Shown here: positions 16,587 through 25,344 of the stretch, in pieces
Layout: the number at the start of each line of letters is the position of its first letter
Numbering within the stretch: position 1 is the first letter of the stretch
Source of the DNA: Neptunitalea chrysea
GTDB taxonomy: Bacteria > Bacteroidota > Bacteroidia > Flavobacteriales > Flavobacteriaceae
Direction: 5' to 3'
Length of the DNA stretch: 64,000 bases
NCBI RefSeq assembly: GCF_027924145.1
Contig: NZ_BRVP01000005.1
Location: forward strand, 62,001 to 126,000
The notes under the pieces: generated by a model
The model's database searches: none
Seen by the model: only the letters and a program-made list of their open reading frames with translations
Told to the model about the DNA's origin: nothing
Translations under genes and position numbers: made by a program

Positions 16587-18511
16587 TTAAGAAATTTTAT
16601 AATGAACATTTCTATACATAAGCAAATTACTGCAAAAATAATAAACCATTTCCAAAGCTCATTATTATTATTGATAGATTTTAAATCATTAAATAAAGAA
16701 GGTATATTGTCTACTGTATTTATTTGATTTGATTGTAAGTTTTGATAGGTTAAATTACCCTCATCTCGGTTATAGTTATAACTAACTAGGGCAACAGAGG
16801 TATCTTCATAGGTAATAGTGTAGTTACCTGATAATTCAGGTAATTTTTTAGTCGTTATTTTAACCTTGTTAGAAGAAGCTTCCTGCAAAGGAATAAAAGA
16901 TTCGTTATTACCTTTTATTTCTAAAACAGTATCGTCTGGTAATTGAGTTGAAACTTCAATAATATTTGTATTGTTTATTGTGTAATAGAGTGTAGGGAGC
17001 TGAATACTAGCTTTACCAATATTGTATAATGTAGGAACAAATAAGTCTCTAAGTTCAGTGAAATTTGAGTTTTCTTGATTTATAGGAGCCGAAAAAACAA
17101 AATAGCCTTTTGAGGTTGTAAGAAAAGAATTTTCATTTTCTAAAGTTAATGCAGCTGTACCTCCTTGAATACTGTAATATGAATTTATACTTGGATATTG
17201 AAAGTTTGTAACTGACTTTTCAAAAACATCAGCATATAGAGGATGTTCAAATTTTATTGTAGTAATATATTTTTTCTGTGTGAATATCTCTCCAAATCTA
17301 ATACCTGTTGTATGTAGCAATTGATTATATGCATTACTAGAGATTGTAGATGATGGAATAACCATAATATGCCCCCCATTTTTTACAAAAGTTTGTAATG
17401 TAGTAATTAAACCACTACTTAAATCATCAAGCTGATTTAGTATTATTAAATTTTGTTTGGTAAGACTATTAAAATCTAACTGATCTATTTGTTGTTCCTC
17501 GTAATTGAATTCCTCGTCTTTTTCATAAAGCCTTTTTAAAAAATCTGACGAACCATCAGTAATGGTGAGAATATTTATTTTCTTAGGTTTTTGTAGACTA
17601 AAGTATAAACTGTTATCATAAGATAGATTTTCATCTTTTAATGAGATGTATCCGTTAAAATCTGTTTGTTCAGGGATTGTAAAAATTGCTTCGCTTGGTT
17701 TATCTGAATCTAATGAGATAGCTGTTTTACCTATTACTTGATTGTTATTGGTTAACGATACAGTAATGTTGTCTACAGGTTCTAAAGAAGAAATTTCAGA
17801 AGCTAACTCAATATTACCAGCCTCTCTCTTTGAAATACGAATCGTATTGATACTAATGTTTTGTAGATTTTCAGGTGTAAGTTGTACAAAATGATTTTTT
17901 ACTTTAGGATCTTGTATAAGATTAGAGCCCTTTGGTTTTACTTGAAAATCTGAAATAAATATAAAATGCTTTTCAGTATTAACCTTGTTTGTAAAGAAGG
18001 ATAAGCCCTTTAAATAAGCTTGGTTATAATCTAATTGAAAATTACTATAAGGAAGTGTTGTTAACGTATTTCTTACGTTAGACACATTGGTGTCTTTAAA
18101 AGTTTTATCATTTGTGTATAATGTAAAAGTTGATTTACTGTCTATATTACTTAATATGTCTAAAACTGCTCTTTCAAAAAGAGGTCCTTTTTTTCCTTTA
18201 GCCTGCATGCTAAAAGAGTTGTCAAGGTATATTACAGTTTCTTTTTCTAAGGTATGTATAGCAGCATTTTTATCAATAAAGTACGGTTCTGTAAATGCAA
18301 AAATAATAGCTGCAAGTGCTAGTAAACGAGTTAAAAGGATGACCCATTTTTTTAGTTTTTCACTCTTGCGAGTTTGCAATTTTATTTTGCTAAGAAAAGC
18401 TACATTGGTAAACCAAACTTTTTGAAAACGGCGTAGTTGAAATAAATGAATAAGAATAGGGATGATAAGTAATAGTAAAGCCCAAAAAAGTTCCGGATGT
18501 TTAAATTGCAT
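16583..18511 (-). CDS. BatA domain-containing membrane protein (aerotolerance-type)
   Basis: Inner-membrane protein of 642 residues. The N-terminal BatA region (1-78) has HPELFWALLLLIIPILIHLF, the basic FQKVWFTNVAFLSKI stretch and a second membrane segment at about 57-76. A von Willebrand A-like domain follows with a MIDAS-type DNSFS motif in IYLDNSFSMQ (about 94-103). A long beta-rich periplasmic part comes next, and a final membrane segment (about 619-638). Bat proteins were linked to stress tolerance in Bacteroides. This is the stand-alone, longer flavobacterial form rather than a batABCDE cluster member. It heads a four-gene operon with coupled translation into the dihydroorotase-like gene. 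Confidence 0.88.
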   Translation of the reverse strand: MQFKHPELFWALLLLIIPILIHLFQLRRFQKVWFTNVAFLSKIKLQTRKSEKLKKWVILLTRLLALAAIIFAFTEPYFIDKNAAIHTLEKETVIYLDNSFSMQAKGKKGPLFERAVLDILSNIDSKSTFTLYTNDKTFKDTNVSNVRNTLTTLPYSNFQLDYNQAYLKGLSFFTNKVNTEKHFIFISDFQVKPKGSNLIQDPKVKNHFVQLTPENLQNISINTIRISKREAGNIELASEISSLEPVDNITVSLTNNNQVIGKTAISLDSDKPSEAIFTIPEQTDFNGYISLKDENLSYDNSLYFSLQKPKKINILTITDGSSDFLKRLYEKDEEFNYEEQQIDQLDFNSLTKQNLIILNQLDDLSSGLITTLQTFVKNGGHIMVIPSSTISSNAYNQLLHTTGIRFGEIFTQKKYITTIKFEHPLYADVFEKSVTNFQYPSINSYYSIQGGTAALTLENENSFLTTSKGYFVFSAPINQENSNFTELRDLFVPTLYNIGKASIQLPTLYYTINNTNIIEVSTQLPDDTVLEIKGNNESFIPLQEASSNKVKITTKKLPELSGNYTITYEDTSVALVSYNYNRDEGNLTYQNLQSNQINTVDNIPSLFNDLKSINNNNELWKWFIIFAVICLCIEMFIIKFLK

Positions 18512-18629
18512 TCCTAAAGATTAAGTAAGCCAAATATAATTTAATTTTTAGGAAATATAAACAGCACATGCCAAATGTTTCTATATAAAGCTTAATGAGG
18601 TAATTTATTCTATTTATTAAAAGTGAAAA

Positions 18630-19856
18630 TTAAATGACCGTCATTTCGTAAGGTTTCGGAATTTCAAATATGAAATTAGTGCCTTTTCCTAATTTAGACT
18701 CAACTCTAATAGTGCCATCTAAACTATAAACCAATTTTTTAACGGTAGCCAAGCCTATGCCAGTTCCGCGTTTTCCAAATCGGTCTGTAGTATCTAAATT
18801 ATTAAATAGTTCAAATATTTTGCTTTGATCTTCCTTTTTAATCCCTGGTCCATTATCTTCTACAGATAAAATGTAATGTTCTTTATCTTCAGCGAAAGAG
18901 ACGGTTATTTTTGGAGTTTCTTTATCGCAATATTTAATACTATTGGTAATTATATTTAAGAGTATTTGATGTAAAGCATTTTCGTTTGCGTATAGAACGG
19001 TTTCTTTTGGAGGTAGTTTTATTTTATAAGCATGATCTACATCTAAAATATCCATTAACTTTTTAAGTAGTGGTCTAAGCTCTATTTTTTTAACATCGTC
19101 ATTTGCCGTATGATCACTTTTATAATAATCTAAAATACCTTGTATGTAGTTACTCATAGACATAGAGCTACCTTTTAAATATCCTAGGTAGGTGTTTACA
19201 ATTTCATCTTCCAGCTCATATAAATCTAGCTTTTTCTTTAAGGTATCTATGGTAAGTGAAATGTTAGCCAATGGAGATTTCATATCATGTGATACAACAC
19301 CGGCAAATAGCTCTAACTCTTCATATCGTTTTTTAAGCTCTTTTGTTGTATGACTAAGTTCTATATTGGCTTTTCTTAATTCAAAAATTCTGACTACTTG
19401 AGAAGCTAAAATTTTTAAACTCTCTTTCTGTTCTTTGGTAAGCAGCTTGGGTTTATGGTCTATGGTACAAAGTGTACCAATAGCAAACCCTTTTTCACTT
19501 ACTAAGGGAATCCCCGTGTAGGCTATCACAGGGTTTTCACCATGCACTAACGGATTACTGCTAAAGCGGTCATCGTTTAGGGCATTTTCTACTTCTAGAA
19601 TTTCCTCAGGTTTTGCTATAGCATAATTACAAAATGCAACTTCACGTGGAGTTTCAGAAATATCTAACCCTACTTTAGATTTAAACCATTGACGGTCTTT
19701 ATCAATAATAGAAATTAAAGCAACTGGAGTTTCACAAATATGAGAAGCCAGTTTTGTGATTTCATCAAAATCTTGTTCAGGAAGGGTGTCTAATATTTGT
19801 AAACGCTTAATATCCTTTAAGCGGCGGGCTTCATTTTTCTTTAATGTAGTTTTCAT
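18630..19856 (-). CDS. GAF-domain sensor histidine kinase, soluble
   Basis: Kinase of 408 residues with no membrane segment, so probably cytosolic. A GAF domain (about 25-160) has the features of the group seen in many GAF kinases, with DRQWFKSKVGLD and VAFCNYAI. The HisKA domain has His190 in GVVSHDMKSPLANI. The ATPase domain shows NIITNSIKY (301-309), DNGPGI (about 334-339) and GKRGTGIGLATV (about 361-372). There is no receiver domain and no adjacent response regulator, so it is an orphan kinase whose partner is elsewhere. A TACTTTTG promoter-like element lies upstream at 19881-19888. Confidence 0.93.
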   Translation of the reverse strand: MKTTLKKNEARRLKDIKRLQILDTLPEQDFDEITKLASHICETPVALISIIDKDRQWFKSKVGLDISETPREVAFCNYAIAKPEEILEVENALNDDRFSSNPLVHGENPVIAYTGIPLVSEKGFAIGTLCTIDHKPKLLTKEQKESLKILASQVVRIFELRKANIELSHTTKELKKRYEELELFAGVVSHDMKSPLANISLTIDTLKKKLDLYELEDEIVNTYLGYLKGSSMSMSNYIQGILDYYKSDHTANDDVKKIELRPLLKKLMDILDVDHAYKIKLPPKETVLYANENALHQILLNIITNSIKYCDKETPKITVSFAEDKEHYILSVEDNGPGIKKEDQSKIFELFNNLDTTDRFGKRGTGIGLATVKKLVYSLDGTIRVESKLGKGTNFIFEIPKPYEMTVI

Positions 19857-19880
19857 TTTTAGACGTCCTTAGCTTTTTTT

Positions 19881-19888
19881 CAAAAGTA
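19881..19888 (-). promoter_or_regulatory. Possible -7 promoter element of the GAF kinase gene
   Basis: TACTTTTG on the minus strand matches TAnnTTTG, 24 bases before the kinase ATG. No good -33 element is present. Confidence 0.4.
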
Positions 19889-19906
19889 TAAAAAATGTTA
19901 AGGAAA

Positions 19907-20686
19907 TCATAATTTTTCAAATACTCCTAATCCAAAAAGAGCAAAATCATATTTAACAGGGTCTATAGGGTCAAGTTCTCTTAAAGAGGTGTCCAGTAAA
20001 TTCAACGCTTTGGCATCATTCTGTTTTCGGTTTAGTAGTCCTAATTTTCTGGCAACGTTACCCGAGTGCACGTCTAAAGGACAAGATAGGTGAGCGGTAG
20101 GAATAGATTTCCATATACCAAAATCTACACCCGCTGTATCATTTCGTACCATCCAGCGTAAGAACATGTTAATTCTCTTAGCAGCAGAACCTTTTAATGG
20201 GTCACTAACGTGTTTTGTAGTTCTGGATGGATGCTCTAATTCAAAAAATATTTTTTTAAATTCTGAAATTGCCTTCTGAGTTGAACCATTAGCTACATTC
20301 ATAGAAATAACATTTTCAAGCCCTATATAATTTGAATAAATATTCTTCAAACTTTTTATGAAGTAACTTATATCTATACTATTAAAGGTTCTATGTACAA
20401 AAGAATCAAAACGTTCAAGGTCTTCACCTTTATGGCTCATAACAAAGTCATAAGGGGAATTCCCCATTAATTCCATTAGTTTGTTAGCATTGGTAATAAT
20501 ACTTTTTCTGTTTCCCCAAGCTATTGTAGCAGCAAGAAAACCAGCTATTTCAATATCTTCTTTCAAAGCATATTGATGTGGAACCTGAATAGGGTCTGAT
20601 GTTATAAAATCAGGATTGTTGTATAAATGTACTTTCTCGTCTAAGTACTCTTTTAAAAGTGATTTTTCTAAAGGTATGTTGCTCAA
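19907..20686 (-). CDS. TIGR02757 (DUF2400) family protein, HhH-GPD-like
   Basis: Soluble protein of 259 residues of the TIGR02757 family, function not established. The C-terminal half recalls helix-hairpin-helix DNA glycosylases. GSAAKRINMFLRWMVR contains Lys170 where such enzymes place a catalytic Lys, CPLDVHSGNVARKLGL contains Asp205 where they place the catalytic Asp, and DPVKYDFALFGLGV closes the domain. A DNA-repair role is therefore plausible but is inference. No ATG occurs in a sensible position. The start is TTG at 20686, 11 bases after the stop of the ABC ATPase, so translation probably depends on that gene. Confidence 0.85.
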   Translation of the reverse strand: MSNIPLEKSLLKEYLDEKVHLYNNPDFITSDPIQVPHQYALKEDIEIAGFLAATIAWGNRKSIITNANKLMELMGNSPYDFVMSHKGEDLERFDSFVHRTFNSIDISYFIKSLKNIYSNYIGLENVISMNVANGSTQKAISEFKKIFFELEHPSRTTKHVSDPLKGSAAKRINMFLRWMVRNDTAGVDFGIWKSIPTAHLSCPLDVHSGNVARKLGLLNRKQNDAKALNLLDTSLRELDPIDPVKYDFALFGLGVFEKL

Positions 20687-20697
20687 ATCAACTGTTT

Positions 20698-21360
20698 TTA
20701 ACTACTAATAGTGCCATCTTTCATTGTAAGTTTTCTGTCGGCCATATCTGCCAATTCTTTATTGTGAGTTACAATAACAAAGGTTTGCCCAAACTTATCT
20801 CTCAATTCAAAGAATAGGTTGTGTAGTTTGTCGGCAGATTCAGAATCTAAATTTCCGCTAGGTTCGTCGGCAAATACAACATCCGGATTATTAATTAAAG
20901 CTCTGGCAACGGCTACACGTTGTTGTTCGCCTCCAGATAATTCACCGGGTTTGTGATGTGCTCGTTCTTCTAAACCTAAAAAAGTAAGTAATTCCATTGC
21001 CTTTTTATTGGCATCAGATTTAGATGTACCATTAATAAAAGCTGGGATACAAACATTTTCTAAAGCAGTAAATTCGGGTAGTAGTTGATGAAATTGAAAT
21101 ATAAAACCAATGTTTTTATTTCTAAACTTAGAAAGTTGATTGTTTTTTAAATCTACGACAGAAGTGTCGTTTATTAAAATTTCGCTTTCCTTTCTCTTAT
21201 CAGGGTTATCAAGTGTTCCTAAAATTTGCAAAAGGGTAGTTTTACCTGCGCCACTAGAGCCTACTATGGCTACTATTTCACTTTTTTCAATATGGATATC
21301 AACTCCCTTAAGTACTTCCAGTTTATCAAAAGTTTTATAAATATTTTTAGCCTTAATCAT
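20698..21360 (-). CDS. LolD-type ABC transporter ATP-binding protein
   Basis: ATPase subunit of 220 residues. It has Walker [12 protein letters not shown] (about 34-44), Q-loop [16 protein letters not shown], signature [10 protein letters not shown], Walker [13 protein letters not shown] and switch VTHNKE. The sequence is typical of the LolD/MacB group, which powers FtsX-type permeases in lipoprotein release or efflux. No permease is adjacent, so it is an orphan ATPase that must pair with a permease encoded elsewhere. The TIGR02757 gene follows after 11 bases. Confidence 0.92.
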   Translation of the reverse strand: MIKAKNIYKTFDKLEVLKGVDIHIEKSEIVAIVGSSGAGKTTLLQILGTLDNPDKRKESEILINDTSVVDLKNNQLSKFRNKNIGFIFQFHQLLPEFTALENVCIPAFINGTSKSDANKKAMELLTFLGLEERAHHKPGELSGGEQQRVAVARALINNPDVVFADEPSGNLDSESADKLHNLFFELRDKFGQTFVIVTHNKELADMADRKLTMKDGTISS

Positions 21361-21478
21361 ATTTTAAAAAATAGTATTGCTGCAAATGTGCTACATAAAA
21401 TTGGTTTACAAAATAAATACTTACTAATAATACGTTAAAAAGGTAGACAATTATAAGTAATTGTAGTATTTTTATAAT

Positions 21479-22027
21479 ATGAGTAATATGAATGGAATCG
21501 CAATTTTTGCTGGTGGCTGTTTTTGGTGTACTGAGGCTGTATTTAAAAGAGTACAAGGGGTTCTGAAGGTAGTGCCTGGGTACTTAGGTGGTACCATTAA
21601 AAACCCTTGTTATAGAGAGGTAGCAATGGGAGTTACGGGACATGCAGAGGCGGTGAAAATTGAATATGATCCATTAGTCGTTTCCTATGATTTATTATTA
21701 GAAATATTTTTTGCTACACATAACCCTACCACATTAAATCAGCAGGGTAATGACATAGGTACGCAGTATCGTTCTGAAATTTTTTGTACTTCCGATGAGC
21801 AAAAGAAAAAAGCGAGGGAATATATAAAGTTGTTAGAAGCAGAGAATATTTTTAGAAATCCTATTGTAACAGCTATTAGTATAGAGCAGCCATTTTATAG
21901 TGCTGAAGATTACCATCATAACTATTATGACAATAATAGGTTTCAGCCCTATTGTCAAGTTGTGATACACCCAAAACTTAGAAAATTACAAACCATGTAT
22001 TCTCAAAAAATAAAAGTAGAATACTAA
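21479..22027 (+). CDS. msrA: Peptide methionine (S)-S-oxide reductase
   Basis: Repair enzyme of 182 residues that reduces the S-epimer of methionine sulfoxide. Catalytic Cys14 lies in the signature AGGCFWCTEAVF, followed by VVPGYLGG, GHAEAVKIEYDP, GTQYRSEIF and the late QPYCQVVIHPKL holding a probable resolving Cys. There is no signal peptide, so it acts in the cytoplasm, and no MsrB domain is fused. Starts at 21479 or 21488 are both possible; both precede the catalytic motif. The gene is divergent from the LolD-type ATPase. Confidence 0.95.
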   Translation: MSNMNGIAIFAGGCFWCTEAVFKRVQGVLKVVPGYLGGTIKNPCYREVAMGVTGHAEAVKIEYDPLVVSYDLLLEIFFATHNPTTLNQQGNDIGTQYRSEIFCTSDEQKKKAREYIKLLEAENIFRNPIVTAISIEQPFYSAEDYHHNYYDNNRFQPYCQVVIHPKLRKLQTMYSQKIKVEY

Positions 22028-22082
22028 CTAAAGAATAATATCGTTTTGGTATTGTTTTTGAGAGAAAAACAGAAAAGGTTAT

Positions 22083-22391
22083 ATGAGGGAGAAAAAAATA
22101 AAATATCTTATTCTTGGAATAGTGATGGATGGATTGGGAATGTTATCTTATGCATTTCCGTTGTTTGGTGAATTAATTGATATCGTATGGGCTCCTATTT
22201 CGAGTTTAGTAATGAATAAGATGTATAAAGGGATATCGGGTAAAGTGGCTTCTATTATATCGTTGATTGAAGAAGGCTTACCAGGATTGGATTTTATACC
22301 AACATTTACACTAATGTGGGTTTATACCTATATTATTAAATCGGAGGACGAAAATACGGGAAAGTTGATCCCAATTAGGGTACGATCTTAA
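22083..22391 (+). CDS. Small membrane protein of unknown function
   Basis: Protein of 102 residues that I associate with uncharacterised flavobacterial membrane proteins. It has two or three hydrophobic segments (about 8-30, 36-45, 74-90) and the recognisable LPGLDFIPTFTLMWVYTYII near the end. It follows msrA after 55 bases and could share its transcript. A small hairpin with a T run follows its stop. Confidence 0.7.
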   Translation: MREKKIKYLILGIVMDGLGMLSYAFPLFGELIDIVWAPISSLVMNKMYKGISGKVASIISLIEEGLPGLDFIPTFTLMWVYTYIIKSEDENTGKLIPIRVRS

Positions 22392-22416
22392 GTACTTGTT
22401 AAAAGGTGCTTTTTTT
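22390..22416 (+). terminator. Weak rho-independent terminator after the small membrane protein
   Basis: Stem AAGTAC (22390-22395) with GTGCTT (22406-22411, one G-U pair) and a following T run. It overlaps the end of the stop codon region and separates this gene from the ABC operon. Confidence 0.5.
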
Positions 22417-22451
22417 ATAGGGTTGTACTGTAAATGTATTAGTTTTACCAT

Positions 22452-23078
22452 ATGCTTACAACCCAAAATCTATCTTATACCTATGCATCAGGAACTGCAC
22501 TCAAATTTCCTGATATTAGTCTTGAAGAAGATGAAGACTTATTAATTTTGGGGGCTTCTGGTGTAGGGAAAACTACCTTATTACATTTAATGGGCGGACT
22601 TTTAAAACCTGATAGTGGTAGTATTACGCTTGCTAATCAGGGAATTCAAAAGTTAAGCCAGCGAAAAATGGATACTTTTAGAGGTGAACATATTGGTATT
22701 GTTTTTCAGAAAGCCATATTTATTCAATCGTTATCTGTTATTGATAATATAAAGGCTAAATTATTTTTTACAGAGACTACCTTATCTACTGAAGATATAA
22801 CCTCTTTATTAACCACTTTAAATCTTGTTGATAAAAAAGATAGCTTGGTTCAAAAACTAAGTGAAGGTCAAAAGCAACGACTGTCTATAGCTATAGCATT
22901 AAGCAATAAACCAAAACTAATTTTGGCAGATGAGCCAACGGCTAGCCTCGATGATTTAAACGCTAAAAATGTAATAACCTTACTATTGTCTGAAGCTCGT
23001 AAACAAAAAGCGAATTTGGTGGTAATTACACATGATCATAGAATTAAAGAATATTTTAGTAAAACTATAGAACTATGA
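22452..23078 (+). CDS. ABC transporter ATP-binding protein of the putative metal island
   Basis: ATPase of 208 residues with Walker A GASGVGKTTLL (about 35-45), Q-loop IVFQKAIFIQSL, a variant signature LSEGQKQRLS (Glu in place of the second Gly), Walker B LILADEPTASLD and switch ITHDHR. It belongs to the LolD/MacB-like group. The stop overlaps the start of the FtsX-type permease by 4 bases, so the two are made together as one transporter. Its position opposite the TonB receptor operon suggests a joint role in metal handling. Confidence 0.92.
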   Translation: MLTTQNLSYTYASGTALKFPDISLEEDEDLLILGASGVGKTTLLHLMGGLLKPDSGSITLANQGIQKLSQRKMDTFRGEHIGIVFQKAIFIQSLSVIDNIKAKLFFTETTLSTEDITSLLTTLNLVDKKDSLVQKLSEGQKQRLSIAIALSNKPKLILADEPTASLDDLNAKNVITLLLSEARKQKANLVVITHDHRIKEYFSKTIEL

Positions 23079-24256
23079 GTCTTTGGAGGTTAGCAATTAA
23101 GAATATGCTGTTTAAACCCCTTAATACTTTTTTAAGTATATTACTATTGGCTCTTAGTGTAGCTTTAATAAGCGGCTCGTTCCATTTAAAAAAGCTTTAT
23201 GAGAATCAGATAACGGCCAATATTTTAGATATTGATATGGTAATAGGAGCCAAGGGTAGCCCGTTACAATTAGTTTTGTCTTCTGTGTTACATATAGATG
23301 CTCCTACAGGAAATATTAATTATGATAAAGCGAAGCAACTTACACGTAATGTTTATATAAAGAGTGCTGTTCCTATTTCTTATGGAGATAATTATAAGGG
23401 ATACAGAATTATTGGTAGTACTCCAGAATTTTTAAAAGTGTATCATGCTAGCATACTTGAAGGACAATTATTTTCGAAAGTTAAAGAACTTGTGGTAGGC
23501 TATGAATTAGCCAGACAATTACACCTAAAAATTGGGGATAAAATTACTAGTTCTCATGGATTGACAGAGGGGATTGAAGAACATGACGATAAATTAATTA
23601 TTACTGGAATATTAAAGCCAACAGGTACTATTATAGATCAATTATTAATAACGCCTTTGGAGACTGTTTGGCATGTACACGAGCATAAAGGAGAGGAGCT
23701 TGAAGCGCATGAAAAAGAAATTACTGCAATGTTGGTGTCTTTTAAAAACCCAATGGCAATGTTACAAATGCCCAGAAGAGTAAATGCAGTCCCCGGAATG
23801 CAAGCAGCTTTGCCTAAGTTTGAACTAGATAGGCTTTATGGTTTAATGGGAGTTGGTTTCAAGGCAATTTCTATGATAGGGTTAGCTATTTTATTGGTAT
23901 CTGGTCTAAGTATATTTATAAGTTTGTATAGAGTAATTAAAGAACGTAAGTATGAAATAGCTTTAATGAGAACGTATGGAGCTAGTAGATTACAATTGTT
24001 CATAATTGTATTAATAGAGGGGTTTTTGGTTGGTGTTATAGGGGTTCTAGGTGGTTTTATACTTAGTAAATTGGCATTAAATGTTTTGAAAAACTATATA
24101 GAAACAGGGTATAAACTTAACGTTAAAGTATTGTTTTTACTTCCTGAGGAAGGATACGTTATCTTGGGCGTATTTGGTACTATAATACTGGCTACGTTAT
24201 TGGCTGTTATACCAATTTTTAAAATGAATGTATCAAAAGTATTAGCAGATGAATAG
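23075..24256 (+). CDS. FtsX/MacB-type ABC transporter permease
   Basis: Permease of 393 residues with one membrane segment near the N-terminus (about 15-33), a periplasmic domain of about 220 residues rich in His and acidic residues (HVHEHKGEELEAHEKE at about 211-226), and three C-terminal membrane segments (about 257-285, 306-332, 360-382). This is the MacB/LolC fold, which moves substrates within the periplasm rather than across the inner membrane. The His/Glu-rich stretch could bind metal; that is inference. It overlaps the ATPase gene by 4 bases and the next gene by 8. Confidence 0.9.
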   Translation: MSLWRLAIKNMLFKPLNTFLSILLLALSVALISGSFHLKKLYENQITANILDIDMVIGAKGSPLQLVLSSVLHIDAPTGNINYDKAKQLTRNVYIKSAVPISYGDNYKGYRIIGSTPEFLKVYHASILEGQLFSKVKELVVGYELARQLHLKIGDKITSSHGLTEGIEEHDDKLIITGILKPTGTIIDQLLITPLETVWHVHEHKGEELEAHEKEITAMLVSFKNPMAMLQMPRRVNAVPGMQAALPKFELDRLYGLMGVGFKAISMIGLAILLVSGLSIFISLYRVIKERKYEIALMRTYGASRLQLFIIVLIEGFLVGVIGVLGGFILSKLALNVLKNYIETGYKLNVKVLFLLPEEGYVILGVFGTIILATLLAVIPIFKMNVSKVLADE

Positions 24257-24689
24257 TAAGTTATTAGTATTACTTTTTTTTGGAGTTTTCATTGGGGCTT
24301 ATGCGCAACAAGAGATTACTTGGAAAGATTTAGCAAATGTTAAATTCTCAACCAAATATGTAGAAAGTGAAGATGGAGATGTTTTGATTCCGGTTTTTGG
24401 AGATGCCATTAAAAAAATTGAAGGTAAAGAAATTAGTGTAACCGGCTATTTTCTAAATCTAGATGCTAGTACAAAATCCTTTATGCTTTCTAAAAGTCCT
24501 ATGTCTGCGTGTTTTTTTTGTGGAGCCGGTGGTCCTGAAACAGTAATAGAAATTCATTTTGCTAAAAAAGAGGAACAATATAAAACAGATAAAATAATTA
24601 CAATTACAGGAGTTCTGAAGTTAAATCAAACAGATATTAATCATTGTAATTATATTTTAGAAAAGGCGAGGGGTACATCCTTTGATTAA
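24249..24689 (+). CDS. Periplasmic DUF3299-like protein
   Basis: Protein of 146 residues with a cleavable signal peptide ending AYAQ (about 1-19). The mature part is an OB-like small domain with GKEISVTGYFLNL and a CxxC motif in SACFFCGAGGPETVIEI (about 88-104). This pattern matches DUF3299-like proteins, which I recall next to FtsX-type ABC genes in zinc-regulated clusters of proteobacteria. The CxxC could bind metal or be redox-active. It is the last gene of the ABC operon and starts inside the permease gene. Confidence 0.78.
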   Translation: MNSKLLVLLFFGVFIGAYAQQEITWKDLANVKFSTKYVESEDGDVLIPVFGDAIKKIEGKEISVTGYFLNLDASTKSFMLSKSPMSACFFCGAGGPETVIEIHFAKKEEQYKTDKIITITGVLKLNQTDINHCNYILEKARGTSFD

Positions 24690-24694
24690 TATAT

Positions 24695-24734
24695 AATAAG
24701 TATAGCCTTTTTAAAGGCTATACTTATTTATTTT
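24695..24734. terminator. Bidirectional terminator between the convergent metal operons
   Basis: Long perfect stem: arms 24695-24710 and 24713-24728 (core GTATAGCC/GGCTATAC), with T-rich sequence on the plus-strand side. It serves the ABC operon and probably also the converging lipoprotein gene. Confidence 0.9.
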
Positions 24735-24759
24735 TTGGGTATGGACTATTGTAAAATTA

Positions 24760-25323
24760 CTACTCTACGGTAATAGCGTAGGTAGCTGTGAAATCAGTTT
24801 CACCACCGGCATTGGTAATATCACCATCACTAACACCAGACGCATCTTTATCTGGTTGGTGAATTAATGTAATAGTTAATGAAGCAGTACCGGCACTTCC
24901 TGTTACTAATGAAAAATCTATTCCAAGAGGTTTTCCATCGTCATCGGTATCGCTATAACTAGTTGAAGCAATAGCGCTTCCTCCTGTAATAAAAAAGAAT
25001 TGGTGATCTGTATTTTCGTCAGCAACTTCTTCTGTTACATCTTCAGCCGGACTTTCAGTTTCATTTAATAGTTCTATTACTCCGCTGTAAGTTGTATTTG
25101 CAGCTAAGTTTCCTGAAACAGTTAGTACAGGATCATTTGGTCCATCACCATCTAAATCCTGAGATTGTAAAGTAATTACTTGTGAACCATTAGTTAGTGT
25201 TACATTCATAGTGGTAATCACTTCTTCTTCGTTGATTACTTCAGGGGTGTCGTCATCACTTGAACAACTCATGAATGAAAAGGATACAAGTAGTGCTATA
25301 AAAGGATATTTTAAAATTTTCAT
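24760..25323 (-). CDS. Acidic outer-membrane lipoprotein linked to the TonB receptor
   Basis: Lipoprotein of 187 residues. The signal peptide ends in the lipobox FMSC with Cys20, followed by an acidic SSDDDTPE tether typical of surface-exported lipoproteins in Bacteroidota. The mature domain is beta-rich and acidic, with DLDGDGPNDP, ENTDHQFFF, SDTDDDGKPLG and LIHQPDKDASG. Similar proteins are labelled type 1 periplasmic binding fold, a name the sequence does not prove. It lies 21 bases downstream of the TonB receptor gene, so it is a likely substrate-capturing partner. The Asp-rich loops could bind Ca or Zn ions. Confidence 0.8.
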   Translation of the reverse strand: MKILKYPFIALLVSFSFMSCSSDDDTPEVINEEEVITTMNVTLTNGSQVITLQSQDLDGDGPNDPVLTVSGNLAANTTYSGVIELLNETESPAEDVTEEVADENTDHQFFFITGGSAIASTSYSDTDDDGKPLGIDFSLVTGSAGTASLTITLIHQPDKDASGVSDGDITNAGGETDFTATYAITVE

Positions 25324-25344
25324 AATATTTATAATTAATATGTA

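Noticed and set aside
21353-21556. Minus-strand 67-codon frame across the msrA start
   Set aside because: Overlaps the conserved MsrA active-site region and has no start signals or family match.
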